Shown: positions 34,837 through 42,827 of the stretch, piece by piece
Position numbering within the stretch: position 1 is the stretch's first letter
Layout: each line of letters opens with the position of its first letter
NCBI GenBank assembly: GCA_964444735.1
Contig: CAYUIJ010000009.1
Location: forward strand, 1 to 42,827
Source of the DNA: Phocaeicola_A sp964444735
GTDB taxonomy: Bacteria > Bacteroidota > Bacteroidia > Bacteroidales > Bacteroidaceae
Reading direction: 5' to 3'
Length of the DNA stretch: 42,827 bases
Translations under genes and position numbers: made by a program
The notes under the pieces: model-generated
The model's input: only the letters and a program-made list of their open reading frames with translations
Databases searched by the model: none
What the model was told of the DNA's origin: nothing

Positions 34837-35391
34837 TTATTGCTTTTTAGATTGAATGCGCTGTGTGTAACGCCCCCATGCGTATCCGCCAATACCGGCA
34901 AGTATGATAATGCATATGGGTGAAAATCCCAAAATCCAGATAAGCAGGGCACCGAGAATCGGGATCCATATATTGTGGCGGTTTATTTTGCTCGATTTGG
35001 CTACGGTAAATGCAGCAGCAGCGATGAGAGCCACTACAGCCGGACGTATCCCTTTAAAGATATTCTCAACAATGGCAATCTCTTTGAAACTGTGGAAGAA
35101 CATGGCTATCAGGAGCATAATGAGAAATGAAGGCATGATGGCACCCAGTGCACAGGCATAGCTTCCGTAGCTTCCTTTCAGCTTGTATCCGATAAATATG
35201 GCAATGTTGACCGCGAAAATTCCCGGAGATGATTGTGCCGCAGCCATGAGGTCGGCAAAATCTTCCTGACTGATCCATTTTCTTTTTCTGATCAGCTCGT
35301 CTTCAATCAGTGGAATCATGGCATATCCTCCACCTATGGCAAACAGGCCCATTCTGAAAAAAAGCAGAAATATGTGCATATAGAAATTCAT
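34837..35391 (-). CDS. Chromate transporter family protein (short CHR), first of a pair
   Basis: A 184-residue homologue of its neighbour with AIGGGYAMIPLIEDE near residues 17-31 and the AQSSPGIFAVN motif in place of the neighbour's QMTPGPIGIN. The pair's sequences diverge strongly, as expected for the two non-equivalent halves of a heterodimeric transporter. It lies 96 nt downstream of purL. No promoter match is seen between them, so partial read-through from purL is possible. Confidence 0.92.
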   Translation of the reverse strand: MNFYMHIFLLFFRMGLFAIGGGYAMIPLIEDELIRKRKWISQEDFADLMAAAQSSPGIFAVNIAIFIGYKLKGSYGSYACALGAIMPSFLIMLLIAMFFHSFKEIAIVENIFKGIRPAVVALIAAAAFTVAKSSKINRHNIWIPILGALLIWILGFSPICIIILAGIGGYAWGRYTQRIQSKKQ

Positions 35392-35487
35392 AAATATGTT
35401 CTGTTCGTCTGAATAATTTTCAAGCTCGACCGTCTGAATATGGCGATTCAGGAGCCAAGCTTGAAAAACGGTTTATACTGTGTGCCT

Positions 35488-38400
35488 TTAAGCTTTATGT
35501 TCTTCAACCCATTCGCGGGCATTGACAAACGCTTCAAACCACGGAGTAATCTGGTCTTCATGCTTCCTTTCTGCCGGGTAGTAAGCGTTCTGCCAGGGGT
35601 AGAACGCGCGTTCAAGGTGCGGCATGATTGCCACATGACGGCCATCGGCACTGGCGATACCGGCAACAGAGTAATCTGATCCGTTCGGGTTCCCCGGATA
35701 TTCGTCATAGCTGTATTTGGCAATCACATTATATTTATCCTCTTCATACGGCAAAGAGAACTTGCCTTCTCCGTGAGCTACCCAGATACCCAGTCTGCAT
35801 CCGCTCAGCGAGCCGAACATTACACTGCGGTTCATCGGAATGGTCAGACTCACAAAAGCCGATTCAAATTTGTGTGAATCGTTGTGAAGCATCTTTCCTT
35901 GTCTGGAAAATTCCGGACAGATAAGGCTGAGTTCCATCATTAACTGACAACCGTTGCAGACACCCAGTGACAATGTGTTTTTGCGTGCATAAAACTTGTC
36001 GAGTGTTTCTTTAGCTTTCGGATTGAACAGGAATGCGCCGGCCCATCCTTTGGCAGAGCCCAGTACATCGGAATTGGAGAATCCTCCGCAGAATACAATC
36101 ATACTGATATCTTCCAGCGTTTCGCGGCCGCTGATCAGGTCGGTCATTGTAACATCTTTTACGTCAAATCCCGCCAGATACAGCACGTAAGCCATTTCAC
36201 GCTCACCGTTGGTTCCCTTTTCGCGGATGATGGCAGCATGGATACCGCTTGGTGTACGACGGTTTGGATCAATGCTGTATTGTGAGAATTTACCCGTAAA
36301 GTTTTTATTGAATACCATTTTCAGCGGCTGTTTCTTATAGTTTTCGAAACGTATTCTGGCACATCCGTCCATACTTTGCTTACAATCAAGCAGATAAGAC
36401 GAATAATACCACACATCACGCAGATAATCTATGTCGAACCGGTATGTTGCTCCATCATGTTCTATAAGGATGTGGCGTTTATCAGTAGGAGTGCCTGTTC
36501 TTATGTATTCCACACCGGCATCTTCAAGTATTTTCCTGACTTCTTCCTTGTTTCTGTTCTTTACTTGGATCACCACACCCGGATTCTCAGCAAACAATAT
36601 TTTCACGATATCTTTTTCCTTAACCTTGTCAAGGCTGATTGACAAACCGCCTTCGGTATTGGCAAAACACATCTCAAGCAGCGTAGTAATCAGGCCGCCG
36701 GCAGAAATATCGTGTCCGGCAAGAATTAGTCCTTTGTTCACAAGTTCCTGAACGGCCAAGAATGCATTGCGAAAATATTCCGGATTTTTTACGGACGGCA
36801 CATCATCGCCTACCTTGTGTAATGACTGCGCAAAGGCAGAACCTCCCAAAGCAAGTCTGTCAAAGCTAAAGTCAATGTGATAAAGCGTAGTATCCGGATT
36901 GTTTACCAATACCGGTGATACCACCTTTTTGATATCAGAAACTTCGCCTCCGGCCGAAACAATGACTGTTCCCGGGCTGATGACTTTTTCTCCGCCGGGA
37001 TATTTCTGGGTCATTGACAAAGAGTCTTTACCTGTCGGTACATTGATCTTCAGTGCACAGCAGAAATCAGACAACGCCTTGACTGCGGTATATAAACGGG
37101 CATCCTCGCCTTCCTGTGAGCGACAGGGCCACATCCAGTTGGCCGAAAGTGATATGCTGTCCATACCATCGGCAAACGGAGCCCATACAATGTTGGTCAG
37201 TGCTTCAGACACAGCCAGCACAGAACCTGCGGCCGGGTCGGCAAGCGCAGCCTGAGGCGCATGACCTATAGAGGTGGCGATACCTTTTTCGCCTTTGTAG
37301 TCAAGGGCTACCACGCCACAGTCGCTCAATGGAAGCTGGATTTCGCCCTGGCATTGCTGACGGGCCACTTTCCCTGTTACAGAACGGTCTGCCTTGTTAG
37401 TCAGCCAGTCTTTACAAGCTACTGCCTCCAATTGCAGAACTTGTGATACATATTCGTTTAATCTGGCAGAATTATAGGTTACGTTTTCATAACGGCGTTC
37501 TACGGTCTTGTCTACCATATATGTTTTTGGAGAAGAACCGAACATCTGGTCTACTGCCAGGTCAAACGGACGTACGCCGTCAGCCTGCTCAAATGCGAAA
37601 CGGTGGTCACCGGTTGTTTCACCCACAACATACATAGGAGCACGTTCACGATCGGCAATCTTCCTCACATGCTCGATTGCTTTTTCGTCAATCAGCAATC
37701 CCATACGCTCCTGACTTTCATTGGCAATGATTTCTTTGGCAGAAAGAGTCTTGTCTCCAACCGGAAGTTTTGCCATGTCAATATGTCCTCCACATTCTTC
37801 AACAAGTTCAGACAGACAGTTCACATGTCCGGCAGAACCGTGGTCGTGGATAGATACAATCGGGTTGTCGTCTTCTTCACACAATGCGCGTACCACGTTA
37901 TTGGCACGTTTCTGCATTTCGGCATTGGCGCGTTGTACGGCATTCAGTTCGATACCTGAAGAATAGCGTCCGACATCAACAGACGATACAGAGCCTCCTC
38001 CCAGTCCGATACGGTAGTTGTCTCCGCCGATAATGACAATTTTATTTCCCTTTTCCGGTGTTCCTTTCAGGCAGTCGCGTTGTGTTCCGTATCCTACGCC
38101 GCCGGCAAGCATGATAACCTTGTCGTATCCGTAGAAAGTATCCTGTTCTTTATGTTCGAAAGTCAATACAGAACCGCATATCAGCGGCTGCCCGAACTTG
38201 TTACCGAAGTCAGACGCTCCGTTTGAAGCTTTGATCAGTATTTGCCCGGGAGTCTGGTACAACCATTTGCGCACGGGAAAAATCTTCTCCCATGAACGGT
38301 CAGCCTCGGTACGTGGGTATGAAGTCATATATACGGCAGTCCCTGCAATAGGCCATGAACCTTTTCCCCCGCCCATACGGTCACGGATTTCTCCTCCGGT

Positions 38401-39192
38401 TCCTGTAGAAGCTCCGTTAAACGGTTCTACGGTAGTCGGAAAATTGTGTGTTTCCGCTTTTAGTGAAATCACTGTTTTGATATCCTTGATAATAAAATAG
38501 TCAGGAGCCGAGTGGTCTGCTGGTGCGAATTGTTCTACTACAGGACCTTCGGAAAAAGCCACATTATCTTTATATGCGGATATGATTTTATTGGGATTTC
38601 TGGCTGTAGTATTCTTTATCATCTGGAAGAGGGATGATTTCATTTTCTTTCCATCGATGATAAATATACCGTTGAAAATTTTGTGGCGGCAGTGTTCTGA
38701 GTTGATTTGTGCAAAGCCGAATACTTCAGAGTCGGTCAGCTTGCGTCCCAGATCTTTTTCCACATTCAGCAGATAACCCATTTCTTCACGTGAGAGTGCC
38801 AGACCTTCTTTCTCATTATATTCCTGAAGGTTGTCAATATAGATGATTGGCTGCGGCTTGATGCTGGTAGTGAATATATCTTGATTCAGTCCCTTATACA
38901 TGCGTTGGAGCATAGGGTCATATTCTGCTTTTTCATCCTTTACGGGGAAATATTCTTCAATGCGAAGAATTCTTTCAATGCCCATGTTTTGGGTAATTTC
39001 TACAGCATTGGTACTCCACGGGGTGATCATTTCCTTGCGCGGACCGATGAAACAGCCCTGAAGGCCGGTTTCTTTTTCAACGGTTGCTCCGGCATAAAGC
39101 CAGCAAAGTTTCTGAATGCTTTCCGAATTTAATTCATGATTGGTTTCTGTAGCAATTACGGTATTTGCTGATGTCTTGAAAAATAAAATCAT
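35488..39192 (-). CDS. purL: Phosphoribosylformylglycinamidine synthase
   Basis: A 1234-residue large-type FGAM synthase carrying the synthetase and glutaminase in one chain; it performs the fourth step of purine synthesis. The first ATPase half contains AQINSEHCRHKIFNG and AETHNFPTTVEPFNGAS. The second has PTGKDSLSMTQ and the GHDISAGGLITTL loop. The C-terminal class-I glutaminase domain begins near residue 990 and has the nucleophile in LGVCNGCQLM (C1079) and the WVAHGEGKF segment. Length is slightly under that of E. coli PurL. It is preceded by a leader of about 140 nt. Confidence 0.97.
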   Translation of the reverse strand: MILFFKTSANTVIATETNHELNSESIQKLCWLYAGATVEKETGLQGCFIGPRKEMITPWSTNAVEITQNMGIERILRIEEYFPVKDEKAEYDPMLQRMYKGLNQDIFTTSIKPQPIIYIDNLQEYNEKEGLALSREEMGYLLNVEKDLGRKLTDSEVFGFAQINSEHCRHKIFNGIFIIDGKKMKSSLFQMIKNTTARNPNKIISAYKDNVAFSEGPVVEQFAPADHSAPDYFIIKDIKTVISLKAETHNFPTTVEPFNGASTGTGGEIRDRMGGGKGSWPIAGTAVYMTSYPRTEADRSWEKIFPVRKWLYQTPGQILIKASNGASDFGNKFGQPLICGSVLTFEHKEQDTFYGYDKVIMLAGGVGYGTQRDCLKGTPEKGNKIVIIGGDNYRIGLGGGSVSSVDVGRYSSGIELNAVQRANAEMQKRANNVVRALCEEDDNPIVSIHDHGSAGHVNCLSELVEECGGHIDMAKLPVGDKTLSAKEIIANESQERMGLLIDEKAIEHVRKIADRERAPMYVVGETTGDHRFAFEQADGVRPFDLAVDQMFGSSPKTYMVDKTVERRYENVTYNSARLNEYVSQVLQLEAVACKDWLTNKADRSVTGKVARQQCQGEIQLPLSDCGVVALDYKGEKGIATSIGHAPQAALADPAAGSVLAVSEALTNIVWAPFADGMDSISLSANWMWPCRSQEGEDARLYTAVKALSDFCCALKINVPTGKDSLSMTQKYPGGEKVISPGTVIVSAGGEVSDIKKVVSPVLVNNPDTTLYHIDFSFDRLALGGSAFAQSLHKVGDDVPSVKNPEYFRNAFLAVQELVNKGLILAGHDISAGGLITTLLEMCFANTEGGLSISLDKVKEKDIVKILFAENPGVVIQVKNRNKEEVRKILEDAGVEYIRTGTPTDKRHILIEHDGATYRFDIDYLRDVWYYSSYLLDCKQSMDGCARIRFENYKKQPLKMVFNKNFTGKFSQYSIDPNRRTPSGIHAAIIREKGTNGEREMAYVLYLAGFDVKDVTMTDLISGRETLEDISMIVFCGGFSNSDVLGSAKGWAGAFLFNPKAKETLDKFYARKNTLSLGVCNGCQLMMELSLICPEFSRQGKMLHNDSHKFESAFVSLTIPMNRSVMFGSLSGCRLGIWVAHGEGKFSLPYEEDKYNVIAKYSYDEYPGNPNGSDYSVAGIASADGRHVAIMPHLERAFYPWQNAYYPAERKHEDQITPWFEAFVNAREWVEEHKA

Positions 39193-39504
39193 ATAAATAC
39201 ATGTTGGTTCTTTATTATATTTTTCACGCTAGTTCTGTAACAAAAAGATAAGAAATGTGCATCTAAAGCCATTATTTGTTTGTAATACTTTTTTTAAAAA
39301 ACGTTATTACAACGTATCCGTTAATATCTTTAACCTTTACAAAGGTAACTAAAAAAACTATTATATGACAATACCGGCTGTCTATCTTTTTTCTTTATCA
39401 TTTATATGACTATAATAAGCATAAAAGCATGAAAGCGTACATTCAATATTAAAAAGTGTAAGTATTTTAGTATCTCTTTGGTAAAAAAGTAGCATCTTTG
39501 CAGT
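39193..39504. other. AT-rich divergent intergenic region purL/LysE gene
   Basis: This 312-bp region between divergent genes contains the purL promoter and T-rich tracts. I see no gene or riboswitch that I can name. For the plus-strand gene, TAGCATCTTTG at 39491-39501 is close to a -7 box but would give an almost leaderless mRNA. Confidence 0.5.
39340..39371 (-). promoter_or_regulatory. purL promoter (TTG - N21 - TACCTTTG)
   Basis: The minus strand has TTG at 39371-39369, 21 nt, then TACCTTTG at 39347-39340, an exact -7 match. Predicted initiation near 39333 gives a leader of about 140 nt. Confidence 0.55.
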
Positions 39505-40182
39505 ATGAATTTAAACTATGCGTGGTTAGAACAGTTTTCGCTCCTTGAGTTCCTGACAAAGGGATTTATTATTGGAGTAGTGGTATCGGCTCCCTTAGGT
39601 CCGGTAGGAGTGTTGTGTATCCAGCGTACCTTGAACAAAGGCCGCTGGTATGGCTTCGTTACAGGTTTGGGCGCATCATTGAGTGATATCATATACAGTC
39701 TGGTTACGGGATATGGCATGAGTTTCATCTATGATTTTCTACAGCGTCCCTCCAATATTTTCTATTTGCAGCTTATAGGCAGCATTATGCTGTTCCTTTT
39801 CGGACTTTATACGTTCCGCAGCAATCCGGTACATGCATTAAGACCTATATCGGCCAACAAGGGCACACTGGTGCATAATTTCATAACCGCTTTTCTGGTA
39901 ACATTTTCCAATCCATTGATAATATTCCTGTTTATCGGATTTTTTGCCCGCTTCTCTTTTGTACTTCCCGGCATTCCCATATACGAACAGACTCTTGGAT
40001 ACCTTGCCATATTATGTGGTGCAGTGACATGGTGGTTTGGGATAACTTATTTTGTGAATAAGGTCCGTACGCGTTTCAATCTGCGTGGAATCTGGATGCT
40101 GAACAGGGTGATAGGAGGTATTGTCATCATAGCTTCTATCGCAGGATGTTTTGGAACGTTATTGGGTAAATCAATATATTAA
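39505..40182 (+). CDS. LysE-family transporter
   Basis: A 225-residue membrane protein with about six hydrophobic segments. The family signature lies near the N-terminus (FIIGVVVSAPLGPVGVLCIQ, then GLGASLSDIIYSLVTGYGM). LysE/RhtB proteins export amino acids or related small molecules. The conserved SNPLIIFLFIGFFARF segment in the middle supports the family. It is followed after 6 nt by the DUF4924 gene, so the two are co-transcribed. Substrate unknown. Confidence 0.9.
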   Translation: MNLNYAWLEQFSLLEFLTKGFIIGVVVSAPLGPVGVLCIQRTLNKGRWYGFVTGLGASLSDIIYSLVTGYGMSFIYDFLQRPSNIFYLQLIGSIMLFLFGLYTFRSNPVHALRPISANKGTLVHNFITAFLVTFSNPLIIFLFIGFFARFSFVLPGIPIYEQTLGYLAILCGAVTWWFGITYFVNKVRTRFNLRGIWMLNRVIGGIVIIASIAGCFGTLLGKSIY

Positions 40183-40188
40183 TTTGTC

Positions 40189-40746
40189 ATGTTTATAGCC
40201 AGGCAACTAAAAAGCAGTAATATAGCCGAATATCTTCTGTATATGTGGCAGATAGAAGATTTGATCCGTGCCAGCAGGCTGGATATGGAAAAGATAGAGG
40301 CCGGCATTATTCAGCCCTATCAGATAGATGAAGATCAGAAGAATATCTTGCGTCAATGGTATAAGGAACTGATAGACATGATGAGACAGGAAGGAGTGAC
40401 CCAAAGCGGACATTTGCAGATAAACAAGAATATCATTGTCTTGTTGAATGACCTGCATCTACAGTTGCTGCACTCTCCGAAAGTTCCCGCTTACAGCGCA
40501 TGTTATTATAAAGTATTGCCTTATATCGTAGAGATTAGAGCAAAAGGCGACAAGAAAGACATATCGGAAATAGAAAACTGTTTCAATGCTTTATACGGAA
40601 TGATGCTGCTGAATCTTCAGAAAAAAGAAATCGGTAAATACACGGCAGAAGCTATGAAGGAGATAAGCCGGTTTATTGCTCTTCTTGCCGCATACTATCA
40701 GAAAGACAAAAAAGGAGAGCTTGACGGGATTTTGTGCGACAGATAG
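40189..40746 (+). CDS. DUF4924 family protein
   Basis: A 185-residue, mostly helical cytosolic protein of the Bacteroidetes-specific DUF4924 family. It begins FIARQLKSSNIAEYLLYMWQIEDLIRA-like and ends with RFIALLAAYYQ. No signal peptide, membrane segment or catalytic motif is visible. It is commonly found near LysE-type and prfC genes in this phylum, as here. Function is not known. Confidence 0.88.
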   Translation: MFIARQLKSSNIAEYLLYMWQIEDLIRASRLDMEKIEAGIIQPYQIDEDQKNILRQWYKELIDMMRQEGVTQSGHLQINKNIIVLLNDLHLQLLHSPKVPAYSACYYKVLPYIVEIRAKGDKKDISEIENCFNALYGMMLLNLQKKEIGKYTAEAMKEISRFIALLAAYYQKDKKGELDGILCDR

Positions 40747-40824
40747 ATTTGGCAATATAATTAAGCTTTTGGATAATTATGGCTGTTTCAGCAACCTGTG
40801 TTGTCTCGCAACGGGGAGGTAATC

Positions 40825-40887
40825 ATGTGGAAGTGTGCCACTTTATTTGAGAAGCTGATAGCCTTTCAAATGAATAAAATTTATTAG
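40825..40887 (+). CDS. Possible 20-codon leader peptide ahead of prfC
   Basis: ATG at 40825 opens a frame for MWKCATLFEKLIAFQMNKIY ending at a TAG five bases before the prfC start codon. It has a strong Shine-Dalgarno-like GGGGAGGT 5 nt upstream, unusual in a phylum that makes little use of such sites. It could be a regulatory upstream frame or chance. Confidence 0.3.
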   Translation: MWKCATLFEKLIAFQMNKIY

Positions 40888-40892
40888 GATAT

Positions 40893-42458
40893 ATGAATGA
40901 AATAGGAAGAAGACGCACATTTGCGATTATTGCCCATCCGGATGCCGGTAAGACTTCATTGACAGAGAAATTTCTGCTTTTTGGAGGACAAATACAGGTG
41001 GCAGGTGCTGTAAAATCAAATAAAATAAAGAAGACGGCAGCATCCGACTGGATGGATATAGAGAAACAACGTGGCATTTCGGTTACAACTTCAGTGATGG
41101 AGTTTGACTATCACGGCTATAAAATCAATATTCTGGATACTCCCGGGCACCAGGATTTTGCGGAAGACACATACAGAACTCTGACAGCTGTAGATAGCGT
41201 CATTATTGTGATAGATGGTGCTAAGGGTGTGGAGACGCAGACCAGAAAACTGATGGAAGTATGCCGTATGCGCAATACTCCGGTTATCATTTTTGTAAAC
41301 AAGATGGACCGTGAGGGAAAAGATCCGTTTGATTTGCTTGATGAACTGGAGGACGAACTTCACATTGCAGTTCGTCCGTTGTCATGGCCTATTGACCATG
41401 GTCAGCGCTTTAAAGGTGTATATAATATCTACGAACAGAATCTGAATCTTTTTCAGCCATCGAAACAGATTGTTACCGAGAAAGTGCAGGTTGATATCCA
41501 TACCGATGAACTGAATATGCATATTGGTGATAATCTGGCCGAAAAGCTCCGTGCCGATCTGGAACTCATTGAGGGTGTTTATCCGGAATTCAGTGTTAAC
41601 GATTATCTGAAAGGAGAGCTGGCTCCAGTGTTTTTCGGTTCTGCATTGAATAATTTCGGTGTGCAGGAATTGCTTGATTGCTTTGTGGAGGTAGCACCGG
41701 CCCCCCGTCCGGTAAAAGCCGAAGAGCGTGAAGTTAATCCGGAAGAACCGAAGTTTACAGGTTTTGTCTTTAAGATAACAGCCAATATTGACCCCAATCA
41801 CCGTTCTTGTGTGGCTTTCTGTAAGGTATGTTCCGGAAAGTTTGTGCGCAATGCTCCTTATTTTCATGTGCGTCACAAAAAGGCCATGCGGTTTTCTTCT
41901 CCCACACAGTTTATGGCACAGCGGAAAACTACAATCAATGAGGCTTGGGCAGGCGATATAATCGGTTTGCCGGATAACGGAATCTTTAAGATTGGCGATA
42001 CGCTGACAGAAGGAGAGAATCTGCATTTCAAGGGGCTCCCCAGCTTCTCGCCCGAAATGTTCAAGTATATTGAAAATGCCGATCCGATGAAGACCAAACA
42101 ACTGAATAAGGGTATAGACCAGTTGATGGACGAGGGAGTGGCGCAGCTGTTTGTAAGTCAGTTTAACGGGCGGAAAATCATCGGGACCGTAGGACAATTG
42201 CAGTTTGAGGTTATACAGTATCGTCTGGAAAACGAATACAATGCAAAATGCCGGTGGAAGCCGGTCAGTCTGTATAGGGCATGTTGGATAGAAAGTAACG
42301 ATTCCGCCGAACTGGAAGCTTTTAAGAAGCGTAAATACCAGTTTATGGCAAAAGACAGAGACGGACGCGATGTGTTCCTTGCCGACAGTAATTATGTACT
42401 TCAGATGGCGCAGATGGATTTTAAGCATATTAAGTTTCATTTTACTTCTGAATTCTGA
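40893..42458 (+). CDS. prfC: Peptide chain release factor 3
   Basis: A 521-residue translational GTPase that removes RF1/RF2 from the ribosome after termination. GTPase motifs are intact: AHPDAGKTSL (G1), GISVTTSVMEF (G2), DTPGHQDF (G3) and NKMDRE (G4). The family-typical FFGSALNNFGVQELLD and NHRSCVAFCKVCSGKF segments follow, then the C-terminal domain (VGQLQFEVIQYRLENEY). Length is normal for RF3. A clear terminator begins about 30 nt after the stop. Confidence 0.97.
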   Translation: MNEIGRRRTFAIIAHPDAGKTSLTEKFLLFGGQIQVAGAVKSNKIKKTAASDWMDIEKQRGISVTTSVMEFDYHGYKINILDTPGHQDFAEDTYRTLTAVDSVIIVIDGAKGVETQTRKLMEVCRMRNTPVIIFVNKMDREGKDPFDLLDELEDELHIAVRPLSWPIDHGQRFKGVYNIYEQNLNLFQPSKQIVTEKVQVDIHTDELNMHIGDNLAEKLRADLELIEGVYPEFSVNDYLKGELAPVFFGSALNNFGVQELLDCFVEVAPAPRPVKAEEREVNPEEPKFTGFVFKITANIDPNHRSCVAFCKVCSGKFVRNAPYFHVRHKKAMRFSSPTQFMAQRKTTINEAWAGDIIGLPDNGIFKIGDTLTEGENLHFKGLPSFSPEMFKYIENADPMKTKQLNKGIDQLMDEGVAQLFVSQFNGRKIIGTVGQLQFEVIQYRLENEYNAKCRWKPVSLYRACWIESNDSAELEAFKKRKYQFMAKDRDGRDVFLADSNYVLQMAQMDFKHIKFHFTSEF

Positions 42459-42827
42459 TATAGGCACACTTCTTATAAATATGCATGAGGTTGTGCCGGA
42501 AGTTCCAGCACAACCTTTTTATGCGCGAAGTCCGGGATCGTGAAGGAAACTTCCGGCATCATCTTTTCCGTTATGGCAAAGTTGCATTCCCATTCCTTAC
42601 ATATCCGGCCAAACGTTCCTTTTCCGCAAAAATTGATGAAAGCACGGCTGCGAACAATCCCGTCCCAGACAATGCGGCTGACAACCCTCAGTCTCGGGAG
42701 TTTCAGGAAACCTACAAGGAAACAGGCCGTTGTCCTTGCCATCCGGGAGTGACGCATAAGATGATTTTATTTACTGATATTCAATAAATTAATCTATAAA
42801 AGTCTTTGATAAATCTGCAAGTTTTCT
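42459..42827. other. Right-edge region after prfC
   Basis: It contains the prfC terminator. Open frames of about 95-100 codons on both strands overlap each other and the terminator, and I recognise no family in either. The last 50 bases are AT-rich and could be a promoter region for a gene beyond the edge. Confidence 0.4.
42489..42520 (+). terminator. Intrinsic terminator of prfC
   Basis: GGTTGTGCCGGAA pairs with TTCCAGCACAACC (one G-U position) and is followed by TTTTT at 42516-42520. This is a classic Rho-independent terminator. Confidence 0.85.

Noticed and set aside
34253..35391. The two chromate transporter genes as one frameshifted ChrA
   Set aside because: Each has its own start and stop, a 5-nt gap and a complete CHR domain. 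Paired short CHR genes are a normal arrangement.
41382..42467. Long 361-codon antisense frame opposite prfC
   Set aside because: It is the shadow of a highly conserved gene; its sequence is Cys/His/Leu-rich with no family resemblance.
42473..42787. Frames of about 95-100 codons on both strands after prfC
   Set aside because: They overlap each other and the prfC terminator hairpin, and neither resembles a family I know.
1..42827. CRISPR arrays, tRNA or rRNA genes, insertion sequences, prophage genes
   Set aside because: I found no spaced repeat array, no tRNA-like cloverleaf, no transposase or integrase and no phage structural gene.

Overview
The window looks like a piece of a Bacteroidales chromosome, most likely from a Bacteroides-like genus. 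The evidence is a SusC/SusD pair, several TonB-type beta barrels with carboxypeptidase-like N-terminal domains, DUF4843, PKD-like and DUF5117/DUF4953 proteins, a fused PurL/PurQ, and many upstream sites matching the Bacteroidetes promoter (-7 TAnnTTTG, in the best cases with TTTG or TTG about 20 nt upstream). Two runs of exactly ten N (13274-13283 and 24782-24791) show that this is a scaffolded draft. Both fall inside genes, and at least the first is a nominal placeholder.

Left edge (1-3.5 kb, minus strand): a long perfect hairpin with no gene assigned, a surface-type clostripain (C11) lipoprotein with a small exported protein in front of it, a 4'-phosphopantetheinyl transferase, and ssb with a near-ideal promoter. 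Next (3.5-18.9 kb, all minus strand, short gaps) comes the main accessory block: SusC with an STN domain, SusD, a DUF4843 lipoprotein, a PKD-like lipoprotein, a metzincin-type DUF5117/DUF4953 metalloprotease, a paralogue of that protease in which every zinc ligand and the catalytic Glu are replaced, and an outer-membrane beta barrel. I read this as an outer-membrane system that captures, cleaves and imports protein or peptide. The function is inferred. The leader in front of susC carries a G11 tract and two 8-bp repeats spaced one helical turn apart.

Middle (19.4-27.5 kb) is mostly housekeeping: mutY diverging from an HU - tiny basic ribosomal-type protein (DUF1713) - RNase G unit, a strong bidirectional terminator, an L-rhamnose mutarotase-like gene behind a GH73/LysM peptidoglycan hydrolase, cytidine deaminase, and uvrA.

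Right (27.5-42.8 kb): a second outer-membrane beta barrel broken by a frameshift at an A6 run; an apparent transcription unit made of a DUF187/GH10-like glycosidase, a radical-SAM DNA-repair-like protein (TIGR03916 type) and its usual partner (TIGR03915/DUF4130); a pair of short chromate transporters; purL; and on the plus strand a LysE-type exporter, DUF4924 and prfC, followed by a clear terminator.

The most interesting points are the active/inactive metzincin pair inside the SusCD locus, the unusual leader of that locus, the uncharacterised radical-SAM pair, and the apparent loss or relocation of gldE from the ssb-PPTase neighbourhood.
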